A stretch of 64,000 nt of DNA from Lutimaribacter degradans. GTDB taxonomy: Bacteria > Pseudomonadota > Alphaproteobacteria > Rhodobacterales > Rhodobacteraceae. Shown piece after piece: positions 9,671 to 16,856 of this stretch (position 1 is its first letter; each line of letters begins with the position of its first letter). Both the position numbers and the translations under genes were made by a program. Location: NCBI RefSeq assembly GCF_023703375.1, contig NZ_JAMQGO010000003.1, positions 269,715-333,714 of the forward strand. The letters are read 5' to 3'. The notes below the pieces were generated by a model. The model was not told where the DNA came from and ran no database searches. It was given only the letters and a program-made list of their open reading frames with translations.

Positions 9671-10563
9671 TGTTTCGTCATTCAAGACCGTCCGATACAC
9701 TGATCACGGGTCTCGCGACCTGTGGCGCGCTGATCCTGCTGTTGCTTGGCTCGGAGCGGTATGCCCACGCGCAAAACCCCGAGCCCGACGTGCTGTCAAT
9801 CGGCGGCTCGGTAACGGAAATCGTTGTGGCGCTTGGCCAGCAGCACCGGCTGAAGGCACGCGATGCGACATCGACCTACCCGCCCGATGTTACCGATCTG
9901 CCCGACGTGGGTTACATGCGGTCGCTGTCGCCCGAGGGCGTGCTGTCCGCCGGCCCGTCGCTGATCATTGCCGAGGAAGGGGCCGGCCCGCGAGAGGCGC
10001 TGAACGTGATCCGCGAGGCCAAGGTGGGTTTTGTCGAAGTGCCCGACGCTCTCACCGCCCGTGGAATCCTGCGCAAGATCGAAATCATCGGCGATGCGCT
10101 TGACGTGCCCGACCGGGCGGCACGCCTGTCGGCCCAGGTTGAAACCGCGCTGGCTGACGCTCTGGCCGATGCCGCGCGCCCGACAAGCCGGAAAAAGCGG
10201 GTGCTTTTCGTGCTGTCCACGCAGGGCGGCAAGATCAATGCCTCTGGCACCGGCACCGCGGCCGATTCGCTGATCCGCATGGCTGGCGGCGTCAACGCCG
10301 TCACCGAATACGAGGGATACAAGCAAATCACCGACGAAGCCGTCGGGCTGGCCGCGCCAGACGTGATCCTGATGATGGACCGGGGCGGCGATCACGGGGT
10401 GGCGGATGACGAACTGTTCGCAATGCCCGCCATCAGGTTGACGCCCGCTGCGCAGACACGCGCGGTCGTTCGCATGGACGGGTTGTTGATGTTGGGTTTT
10501 GGCCCGCGCACCGCGCAGGCCATTCGCACCCTCAACGACGCGCTTTATGGTCAGGGAGCCTGA
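9670..10563 (+). CDS. hmuT: Periplasmic haem-binding protein of ABC importer
   Basis: The 297-residue product starts at ATG 9670, overlapping the hmuS stop, and has a signal peptide cleavable after about residue 34 (YAHA-QN). The mature part is a class III binding protein: VLSIGGSVTEIVVALG near the start, then DLPDVGYMRSLSPEGVLSAGPSLII and the late PAIRLTPAA segment. It should deliver haem from the receptor to HmuUV. The longer open frame upstream lies inside hmuS and is not used. Confidence 0.92.
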   Translation: MFRHSRPSDTLITGLATCGALILLLLGSERYAHAQNPEPDVLSIGGSVTEIVVALGQQHRLKARDATSTYPPDVTDLPDVGYMRSLSPEGVLSAGPSLIIAEEGAGPREALNVIREAKVGFVEVPDALTARGILRKIEIIGDALDVPDRAARLSAQVETALADALADAARPTSRKKRVLFVLSTQGGKINASGTGTAADSLIRMAGGVNAVTEYEGYKQITDEAVGLAAPDVILMMDRGGDHGVADDELFAMPAIRLTPAAQTRAVVRMDGLLMLGFGPRTAQAIRTLNDALYGQGA

Positions 10564-10566
10564 ACC

Positions 10567-11637
10567 GTGTCAGCCGTGACCGAAGAAATTGAAACCGCCC
10601 CGCGCGACCGGCTGTCGCGCGCGCGCACCCTGCACGGGGTTCTGGCGGGCGCACTGGTGCTGGCCTGTATCGCAAGCCTTGAAATCGGGGCCACGGATGT
10701 GACCCTGACGGCAATGCTGGCCAAGCTGGTGCAGGGCGAGGCACTCAGCCAGGTAGAGCGCGTGGTCCTGCTCGATATCCGGCTTCCGCGGCTGGCGATG
10801 GGGGTGTTGGTCGGGGCCGCGCTGGCCGTTTCGGGCGCGGCAATGCAGGGGCTGTTTCGCAACCCGCTGGCCGATCCGGGCATCGTGGGCGTCGGGGCGG
10901 GCGCCGGGCTGGGCGCGATACTCGCCATCGTGCTGGGCGCGCTGTTGCCTGCCTGGGTGATCGACCAGACAGGCAACCAGTTGACACCCTTCGCCGCGTT
11001 CCTGGGCGGTTGGGGCTCGACCATCCTGCTTTATCGCGTGTCCACGCGCCACGGGCGAACATCGGTTGCCACGATGCTATTGGCGGGCATCGCCCTCGGG
11101 GCGCTTGCGGGGGCCTTGTCGGGCATCCTTGTCTATATCGCCGATGACCGGCAGTTGCGCGATCTTACGTTCTGGGGCCTCGGCTCCCTGGCCGGTGCAA
11201 GCTGGGCCAAGGTGCTGTCGGCCGGGCCGCTGATCGTTTTGTCCATTGGCGCGGCGATGATGCTGGGCCGGGGTCTGAACGGGCTGGCCCTTGGCGAGGC
11301 GACAGCCGCCCATATCGGCATCGACGTGCAGCGCATGAAATCCATCGCCATTCTTGCCGTCGCGGGTGCGACAGGTGCGGCGGTGGCGGTTTCGGGCGGG
11401 ATCGGGTTCATCGGCATCGTGGTGCCGCACTTGCTGCGGCTGGCCTCCGGCCCGGATCACCGAACGCTCCTGCTCAATTCCGCACTGCTGGGCGCGATCC
11501 TGCTGATCCTCGCCGACGTGATCGCCCGCGTGGTCATCGCCCCGGCGGAACTGCCCATCGGCATCGTCACGGCGGTTCTGGGGGCACCCGTTTTCCTTTG
11601 GATCCTGCTCAAGCGTCGGGGGTTGGTCGAGTTATGA
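10567..11637 (+). CDS. hmuU: Haem ABC transporter permease
   Basis: The 356-residue FecCD/BtuC-type permease has about nine to ten membrane segments and the conserved block LAVSGAAMQGLFRNPLADPGIVGVGAG (about residues 93-119), along with the late GFIGIVVPHLLRL segment. It starts with GTG at 10567, three bases after hmuT. It forms the membrane channel of the haem importer with HmuV, whose start overlaps its stop (ATGA). Confidence 0.93.
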   Translation: MSAVTEEIETAPRDRLSRARTLHGVLAGALVLACIASLEIGATDVTLTAMLAKLVQGEALSQVERVVLLDIRLPRLAMGVLVGAALAVSGAAMQGLFRNPLADPGIVGVGAGAGLGAILAIVLGALLPAWVIDQTGNQLTPFAAFLGGWGSTILLYRVSTRHGRTSVATMLLAGIALGALAGALSGILVYIADDRQLRDLTFWGLGSLAGASWAKVLSAGPLIVLSIGAAMMLGRGLNGLALGEATAAHIGIDVQRMKSIAILAVAGATGAAVAVSGGIGFIGIVVPHLLRLASGPDHRTLLLNSALLGAILLILADVIARVVIAPAELPIGIVTAVLGAPVFLWILLKRRGLVEL

Positions 11638-12416
11638 GCCTGGTTGCCCAAGACATTCACGTTTCCTATGGCCAGCGCGTGGCGTTGCGCGGCGTCAGCC
11701 TGACTGCACGTCCGGGCGAGGTCACGGCCATCGTCGGCCCGAACGGGTCGGGAAAGTCCACGCTGCTGGGGGCGATCACGGCGGCGCTGCCCTTTCAGGG
11801 CCGGGTCAGCCTGAACGGGCAGGATGTCGCCATGCTGAAACCCTGGGACCTGGCCGCCCAGCGCGCCGTGCTACCGCAGGCGTCGCGATTGGCCTTTCCC
11901 TTCACCGCGATCGAGGTCGTCCGCCTTGGCTTGCAATCGGGCACCGCCGGCGACCGGCCCGAGGTGCCGATGCAGGCGCTGACGCGGGTTGGCCTGGCGC
12001 ATTATGCGAACCGGACGTTCCAGGAATTGTCGGGGGGCGAGGCACAGCGGGTCATGCTGGCGCGCGTGCTGGCGCAGGTCTGGGCGCCGGTCGAGAACGG
12101 GCAGCCGCGCTGGCTCTTGCTGGATGAGCCGGTCTCGAGCCTCGATATAGCCCACCAGTTGCAGGTCATGGAAATCGCGCGCGGTTTCGCACGGGCCGGT
12201 GGCGGGGTGATCGCCGTCATGCATGACCTGAACCTGACCGCGCTTTATGCCGACAGCGTTGCGGTGCTGGCCGATGGGCAGCGCCTTGCCTTCGGCACAC
12301 CGGCCGAGGTGCTGACCGATGAAACCCTGTCACGCGCCTACGGCTGCAACCTGCGTGTATCGGCCCCGCCGCCTCCCGGCACGCCCTTTGTCCTGCCGCA
12401 CGCGGCCACTGTCTGA
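11634..12416 (+). CDS. hmuV: Haem ABC transporter ATP-binding protein
   Basis: The 260-residue ATPase has Walker A GPNGSGKST (35-43), signature LSGGE (132-136), Walker B LLLDEP (161-166) and a switch histidine in AVMHDLN. It powers HmuTU-dependent haem import. The ATG at 11634 overlaps the hmuU stop; the longer frame upstream belongs to hmuU sequence. It is followed after 70 bp by a small monooxygenase gene with its own strong AAGGAG site. Confidence 0.94.
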   Translation: MSLVAQDIHVSYGQRVALRGVSLTARPGEVTAIVGPNGSGKSTLLGAITAALPFQGRVSLNGQDVAMLKPWDLAAQRAVLPQASRLAFPFTAIEVVRLGLQSGTAGDRPEVPMQALTRVGLAHYANRTFQELSGGEAQRVMLARVLAQVWAPVENGQPRWLLLDEPVSSLDIAHQLQVMEIARGFARAGGGVIAVMHDLNLTALYADSVAVLADGQRLAFGTPAEVLTDETLSRAYGCNLRVSAPPPPGTPFVLPHAATV

Positions 12417-12486
12417 AAACCCCGCAAATGCGCCACCCGGCGCGGCGAACCCTGCCAACCCCTGACAAGGAGATAAGGAGTCTCAA

Positions 12487-12813
12487 ATGTACCTTGCCAT
12501 GAACCGATTCACCGTAACGCTTGAAAACGCCGCCGCGTTCGAAGACCTGTGGCTGTCCCGCGAAAGCCAGTTGCAAGAGACCGACGGCTTCGTGTCGTTC
12601 CAAATGCTCAAGGGCCCCGAGGAAGACGGGCACATACTCTACGCCTCTCACACCATGTGGGAAACCGAGGATCATTTCCGCGCCTGGACCCAGGGCGAGT
12701 CGTTCCGCACCGCCCATGTCCGCGCCCGGAAGGCCCGCAAACTTCACGAGGGCGCTACCCGTTTCGAAGGGTTCCGCGCAATCCAGCGCATCGACGCCCT
12801 GCAACCCGCTTGA
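12487..12813 (+). CDS. Antibiotic-biosynthesis-monooxygenase-fold protein, possible haem oxygenase
   Basis: This 108-residue protein has the dimeric ferredoxin-like ABM fold of the IsdG/HmoA type: MYLAMNRFTV with Asn6 at the position of the IsdG asparagine, several tryptophans (WLSRE, MWETEDHFRAW) and a histidine in FRTAHVRARK. IsdG-like enzymes open the haem ring to release iron. Its place directly after hmuSTUV supports this role (inference). A ribosome-binding site AAGGAGATAAGGAG precedes the ATG. It could instead be a non-haem ABM protein. Confidence 0.75.
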   Translation: MYLAMNRFTVTLENAAAFEDLWLSRESQLQETDGFVSFQMLKGPEEDGHILYASHTMWETEDHFRAWTQGESFRTAHVRARKARKLHEGATRFEGFRAIQRIDALQPA

Positions 12814-12818
12814 ACATT

Positions 12819-12857
12819 GCCGCGCAACGGCCACGCCCCACGGCACCGTTGCGCGGC
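12819..12857 (+). terminator. Strong stem-loop after the hmu operon
   Basis: GCCGCGCAACGG (12819-12830) pairs perfectly with CCGTTGCGCGGC (12846-12857) across a 15-base loop, starting 6 bases after the stop of the monooxygenase gene. The following bases include only a short T-run, so it is a transcript-end stem, possibly a weak intrinsic terminator. Confidence 0.6.
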
Positions 12858-12909
12858 CGCCGGGCCGTTTCCCTACCCGGCAAATTTAACCTATCAAAAT
12901 AATCAGATA

Positions 12910-12938
12910 TTGAATCTTCCCCGCCCGCCTGCTAGCTA
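12910..12938 (+). promoter_or_regulatory. Candidate promoter of the exbB-exbD-tonB operon
   Basis: TTGAAT (12910-12915), exactly 17 bp, then TAGCTA (12933-12938) lie upstream of the gene at 13004, inside a local AT-rich patch (12884-12915) that stands out from the GC-rich surroundings. A regulator site in the AT-rich patch is likely, but none was identified. Confidence 0.35.
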
Positions 12939-13003
12939 AACGGCATCGAGCAAGGGCGCGCTCCCCAGCCAGATGACCATTCGGGAAATCAAGGGCGGAC
13001 GAC

Positions 13004-13438
13004 ATGCGCGCATACCATCGAAAAGTTGTGGCCACTTGCCTGGCGGCCCTCATGACCTGCGGCCCCGTGCTGGCGCAAGATGAACAGGGCGCGCATGTGT
13101 CGATCGAACTCAACGCGCTTGAGGCTGTCAAAGACGCCTGCCGGATCAGCTTCCTCGTCCAGAACGGCCATGACGCCGACATTGAACAGGCCGTGTACGA
13201 GGCCGTCCTGTTTGACACCGAAGGCCGCGTTGACCGCCTGACGCTTTTCGATTTCGGCGCCCTGCCATCGGCGCGCCCGCGCGTTCGGCAATTCGTCCTG
13301 CCGGGGCTTGAATGTACCTCGCTTGGCCGCCTGCTGATCAACGGGGCAGAAACCTGCTCCGGCGACGCCCTGCCAAACGATGCCTGCACCGCCGGCCTCG
13401 ACCTGCGCAGCCGGACAGATATCGAGGTACTGGGATGA
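13004..13438 (+). CDS. Unknown exported protein in the exbBD-tonB operon
   Basis: The 144-residue product has a twin-basic-free signal peptide (MRAYHRKVVATCLAALMTCGPVLA-QD) and a mature domain rich in beta-strand pattern with four cysteines, enough for two disulfides. I do not recognise the family. Its stop overlaps the exbB start (ATGA), so it is expressed with the ExbB-ExbD-ExbD-TonB energising complex and may be a periplasmic partner of it or of the haem receptor; this is inference from position alone. Confidence 0.75.
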   Translation: MRAYHRKVVATCLAALMTCGPVLAQDEQGAHVSIELNALEAVKDACRISFLVQNGHDADIEQAVYEAVLFDTEGRVDRLTLFDFGALPSARPRVRQFVLPGLECTSLGRLLINGAETCSGDALPNDACTAGLDLRSRTDIEVLG

Positions 13439-14082
13439 TCGCCACGCTTCACGATACCCTGTTGCGCATCGTCGGCCTGGGTGGCCCGGTCGTCTTGCTG
13501 CTATGCGGGCTTTCGGTTCTGGTTCTGGCGGTCGTTCTGTACAAGCTGTGGCAATTCGGTGTCGCGGGCGTGGGCCGCCACGACGCGCTGCAAGCGGCGA
13601 TTGCCGCATGGGATGCCGGTGATCGGGCCGCCGCGGGCGACCACCTGGGCCGGTCGCGCAGCTACCTTGTGCCCGTTATCACGATGGCCTTCGATGGCCA
13701 GAACGATGCCCCCCGGCTCGAGGCCGAGGCCGAGATGCGTTTTGCCCGGCTGGAAAGCGGGTTCCGGTTCCTTGACTCGGTGGCGCAGCTTGCCCCGCTG
13801 CTGGGGCTGTTTGGCACGGTGCTGGGCATGATCTCGGCCTTCCAGGCCCTGCAACAGGCCGGCGCGCAGGTTGATCCCTCGGTCCTTGCGGGCGGTATCT
13901 GGGTGGCGCTGCTGACCACGGCGGTGGGGCTTGCCGTGGCGATGCCGACATCCGTCATGCTAAGCTGGTTCGAGGCCCGCATGGATGCCGACCGCGTGCT
14001 GGCGCAAAAGGCGCTGCGCACGGCCCTTGCCCCCGAGGGGCGGCAGGCCACGGCACATGGGGTTGCGCCCAGCCATGCGTAG
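13435..14082 (+). CDS. exbB: ExbB/TolQ/MotA-family proton channel protein
   Basis: The 215-residue protein has three membrane segments (about 18-38, 115-140 and 150-172), with the conserved SVAQLAPLLGLFGTVLGMI and the GGIWVALLTTAVGLAVAMP motifs of ExbB/TolQ. With ExbD and TonB it uses proton motive force to open TonB-dependent receptors. The ATG at 13435 overlaps the previous stop; the longer upstream frame lies within the preceding gene. It overlaps the next gene by 8 bases. Confidence 0.92.
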   Translation: MIATLHDTLLRIVGLGGPVVLLLCGLSVLVLAVVLYKLWQFGVAGVGRHDALQAAIAAWDAGDRAAAGDHLGRSRSYLVPVITMAFDGQNDAPRLEAEAEMRFARLESGFRFLDSVAQLAPLLGLFGTVLGMISAFQALQQAGAQVDPSVLAGGIWVALLTTAVGLAVAMPTSVMLSWFEARMDADRVLAQKALRTALAPEGRQATAHGVAPSHA

Positions 14083-14455
14083 CAGGCAGCGCAGGCGGCG
14101 GTTGTCGATGACATCGCTGATTGATGTCATTTTCCTTCTGCTGCTTTTCTTCATGTTGTCTTCGAGCTTCACGCGCTTTGCCGAGGTTGAGCTGGCGGCG
14201 GCCGGCGCGGGTGGCCCGGCGTCTGCCGCGCGCCCGGTTTTCCTGACACTGGCGCCCACATCGCTGCGGTTGAACGGGGCCACCGCCGCGATCGAGGGCC
14301 TGCCGAAGGCGCTTGATGGCCATCGTGACGGCGATACCCCGTTGCCCGTCCTCGTGGCGGCCCGTCCAGACGTAACGGCGCAGCGCCTTACCGATCTGCT
14401 GGTGGCGCTGCGTGCGCTCCCCGCGATCCGCGTAACCGTGTTGGAGGCCACATGA
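14075..14455 (+). CDS. exbD: ExbD-family biopolymer transport protein (first copy)
   Basis: The 126-residue protein has a short basic N-terminus, a membrane helix with the proton-path aspartate (LIDVIFLLLLFFML) and a periplasmic domain. This start overlaps exbB by 8 bases and gives the usual short cytoplasmic tail; an ATG at 14057 is an alternative. A second, quite different ExbD follows, so the pair may form a heteromer around TonB. Confidence 0.88.
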   Translation: MRSRQRRRRLSMTSLIDVIFLLLLFFMLSSSFTRFAEVELAAAGAGGPASAARPVFLTLAPTSLRLNGATAAIEGLPKALDGHRDGDTPLPVLVAARPDVTAQRLTDLLVALRALPAIRVTVLEAT

Positions 14456-14838
14456 CACCACGCCGCGCCCGGCCCGAACGCGAGCCGACAATCGCCCTTA
14501 TCAACATCGTTTTCCTGATGCTCATCTTCTTTCTCGTGGCGGGCACACTGGCTGCGCCGCTCGACAAGGATCTGCGGCTGGTCAGCACAGCCAAGATCGA
14601 CCGCGCCGCCCCGGCAGATGCGCTGGTGCTCCATGCCGATGGGCGCATGACACGCCGTGGCACCGAAATCGTCAGCGCCGCGGCGTTTCTGGCCGACCTG
14701 CCCGAAGAGGCCCGCGCGCGTGTGCGCATCGTGCCTGACCGCGCGCTACCGGCACAAAAGCTGGTTGGCGTGGCACGCGCCTTGCGCGAGGCCGGGGCCG
14801 GATCGGTGGTTCTGGTCACCGAACGGGGGCTGCAATGA
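14452..14838 (+). CDS. exbD: ExbD-family biopolymer transport protein (second copy)
   Basis: This 128-residue protein also has one membrane helix but the proton-path position reads ALINIVFLMLIFFLV, with asparagine where ExbD normally has the essential aspartate. It is otherwise a typical ExbD periplasmic domain (VRIVPDRALPAQKLVGVARALREAGA). Overlapping starts and stops on both sides indicate tight coupling. The changed residue suggests it supports assembly rather than proton transfer, with the first copy carrying the active Asp (inference). Confidence 0.88.
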   Translation: MTPRRARPEREPTIALINIVFLMLIFFLVAGTLAAPLDKDLRLVSTAKIDRAAPADALVLHADGRMTRRGTEIVSAAAFLADLPEEARARVRIVPDRALPAQKLVGVARALREAGAGSVVLVTERGLQ

Positions 14839-15791
14839 TGCGCAACGCCGGCATGGCCAAGATCGCGGCCCTATCCGTGGCGATCATCGCCCACGGCGCC
14901 CTTGCCCTGGCACTGGTCCCGCAGGAGTCGATGCAGGCCGAGGGCGGGGATGGCGGGGCCGAGATGCGCCTGGGCAACGCTTTCGCCGACATGGCGGCCG
15001 GGCGACTGTCACCGGCGCGCCCCGACAAGGCAAAGGCAACCCGGGCCGAGGCGCCAGACAGGATCGCGGCGGAACAAGCCACCAGGACACCGCCCGAGAA
15101 AGCCGCCGCCACCCCAAGTGCCGAACAGGCCGATACCGTTTCAGCTCGCCCGCCCGCCAAGGCCGAGCGCGCCGCGCCCGACGCGCCGCAAATGCTGGCG
15201 GCGGTCGCGCCATCTGCCCGGCAGGCTGTTCCGGCCCACCAACCCCAAGCCTATGCCGCAAGCCAGGCTAAACAACCGATCAAGGGGGCGGAGCCCGATT
15301 CCGCGGCGGTTGCCCGGTCCATCCGGCCCAGGCTGCGCAGCGCCGCGGTGGAAAAGGCCCAAAGGCCCGCCCCCGCCGCGAAACCGGCCCGAAAACCGGA
15401 ACAGGTGACCAAACCCGCCGCCCGACCGGGCAACGCAGATCAAAACGCACGCGCGGGTGCGGCGACAGGCACGGAAAAGGCGACGAGGCGTCAAAACGGC
15501 ACTGGCGGGCAACAGCAGGCCGCGGGCAACGCCGCGGCCAGCAACTATCCCGGTTTGGTCATGCGCAAACTGTCCCGTGCCGGCAAGCCAAGTGTCGACG
15601 CCCGTGGGGCTGCCGTCGTAGCCTTTACCATCGGGGTGAATGGCGGGCTTACCGCCGTTTCGCTGGCGCGCAGTTCCGGGTCTTCCGCGCTCGACCGGGC
15701 GGCTGTTCACCTGGTGCGGGGCGCGGGCCCGTTTCCCCGGCCGCCACAGGGCGCCCGGCGCAGCTTCTCGATCCAGATCAAGGGGCGTTGA
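14835..15791 (+). CDS. tonB: TonB-family energy transducer
   Basis: The 318-residue protein has an N-terminal membrane anchor (AALSVAIIAHGALALALVP), a long Ala/Pro/Lys-rich linker (about 45-235) that spans the periplasm, and a C-terminal TonB domain (YPGLVMRKLSRAGKP, then GAAVVAFTIGVNGGLTAVSLARSSGSSALDRAAV). It couples ExbBD to TonB-dependent receptors, most obviously the haem receptor at 6379-8418. It ends the operon; the next gene, bchO, converges on it. Confidence 0.92.
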   Translation: MMRNAGMAKIAALSVAIIAHGALALALVPQESMQAEGGDGGAEMRLGNAFADMAAGRLSPARPDKAKATRAEAPDRIAAEQATRTPPEKAAATPSAEQADTVSARPPAKAERAAPDAPQMLAAVAPSARQAVPAHQPQAYAASQAKQPIKGAEPDSAAVARSIRPRLRSAAVEKAQRPAPAAKPARKPEQVTKPAARPGNADQNARAGAATGTEKATRRQNGTGGQQQAAGNAAASNYPGLVMRKLSRAGKPSVDARGAAVVAFTIGVNGGLTAVSLARSSGSSALDRAAVHLVRGAGPFPRPPQGARRSFSIQIKGR

Positions 15792-15969
15792 GCTGGCCGC
15801 TCCATCGCGTCACGATCGGCCCCGCCCGACCATCGAAACCGTGACGGCACGGGGGGGGGCCACCGCGCGCCGCCGCAGGGAAACATTTACGAAAGACCGC
15901 GCGAAATCCCGCCGAAACCGCGCAGAACACGCATATTTATGCGACCTGTAAATATAATTCCGGCACGGG
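15792..15969. other. Intergenic boundary between tonB and the photosynthesis cluster
   Basis: No gene is seen here. It holds a weak stem (CGTCAC 15809-15814 with GTGACG 15841-15846), a run of nine or more G near 15850, a 14-bp palindrome CGCATA-TT-TATGCG (15930-15943), and a 42-bp AT-rich element at 15915-15956. That element matches, without gaps, 28 of 42 positions of the promoter-like element at 62030-62071 beyond the other end of the cluster, in the same orientation. Confidence 0.5.
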
Positions 15970-16854
15970 TCATGGCACCTGCCTGGCCCGCGCTGTCTTG
16001 TCCAACCCCAGGAAAGCCAAAATGCGCCGGGCCACCATCTCCGGTGCCTCCTCATGGGCCAAGTGACCAAGATCATTCAATATTTCTACCTTCGCATCCG
16101 GCATCCGCGCGGCGGCGCGCTCGGCCACGGAAACGGGCACCGCGCGGTCGCCCGTCGCGGCCAGGAACAGCGTATGGGCGTTAACCTTTGGCAACTCGGC
16201 GATCAGCCCGTCCAGTTCCCAGCTTGCCATCATCTGCAAGGTGCCGGAAATATGTGATCTGTTGCTCATAAGGCGGGAATAGAGCCTGTACCCCTCGTCA
16301 GCCAGGTGTGAGCCCGTTCCCTCGATAAGCTGCCGCGCCCGCCGCCCCGATGCGCCCCCAATCGTAAACAGGAATGGCGTCAACGGGTTCAGCGCCAGCG
16401 CCTTGGCCAGCACTGGAAACAGCCATCCGGCAACGCCTTCGAACTTGTCCAGCGCGGGGTTGATCCCCACCACGGCGGGGGTCGCGTGCAGCATTTGCGA
16501 CAGCCGCAGCGCAACCGCCACCCCGGCAGAATGTCCAACGATACCAATGGGATCCCATCCCTGGTCGGCGCATAGCGCAGCAATGTCCGCCGCCGTAGGC
16601 TCCAACCCCGAGCGGGCCCTTGTCCCCGCCTGGGTAAAGCCCTGCCCGGGCAGGTCCAGCGCGACAACATGCGCGTGCGGAGCCAGCACCGGCATCACAT
16701 CTCGCCAGCTATGCGTCGCCCCACCAGCCCCGTGGATCAACAAAACCACCGGCCCCCGGCCCATCCGCTGCACGTGCCAGCGGTGCGGACGCGCCGCTAT
16801 TCGGCTGGAATAGTCTCTGTTCGGCCATCCGGCCAGGTCGCGGGGCCAGTCCAT
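15970..16854 (-). CDS. bchO: BchO, alpha/beta hydrolase accessory to Mg chelatase
   Basis: The 294-residue alpha/beta-hydrolase has the oxyanion motif LIHGAGG, the nucleophile elbow GHSAG and a late GHLAHEE histidine region. BchO is always linked with bchD/bchI and is thought to assist magnesium chelation, though its reaction is not established. It starts two bases after the bchD stop and is the last gene of the leftward crtA-bchI-bchD-bchO run. The opening MDWPRDLAGWPNRDYSS is typical of BchO. Confidence 0.93.
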   Translation of the reverse strand: MDWPRDLAGWPNRDYSSRIAARPHRWHVQRMGRGPVVLLIHGAGGATHSWRDVMPVLAPHAHVVALDLPGQGFTQAGTRARSGLEPTAADIAALCADQGWDPIGIVGHSAGVAVALRLSQMLHATPAVVGINPALDKFEGVAGWLFPVLAKALALNPLTPFLFTIGGASGRRARQLIEGTGSHLADEGYRLYSRLMSNRSHISGTLQMMASWELDGLIAELPKVNAHTLFLAATGDRAVPVSVAERAAARMPDAKVEILNDLGHLAHEEAPEMVARRILAFLGLDKTARARQVP

Positions 16855-16856
16855 CT

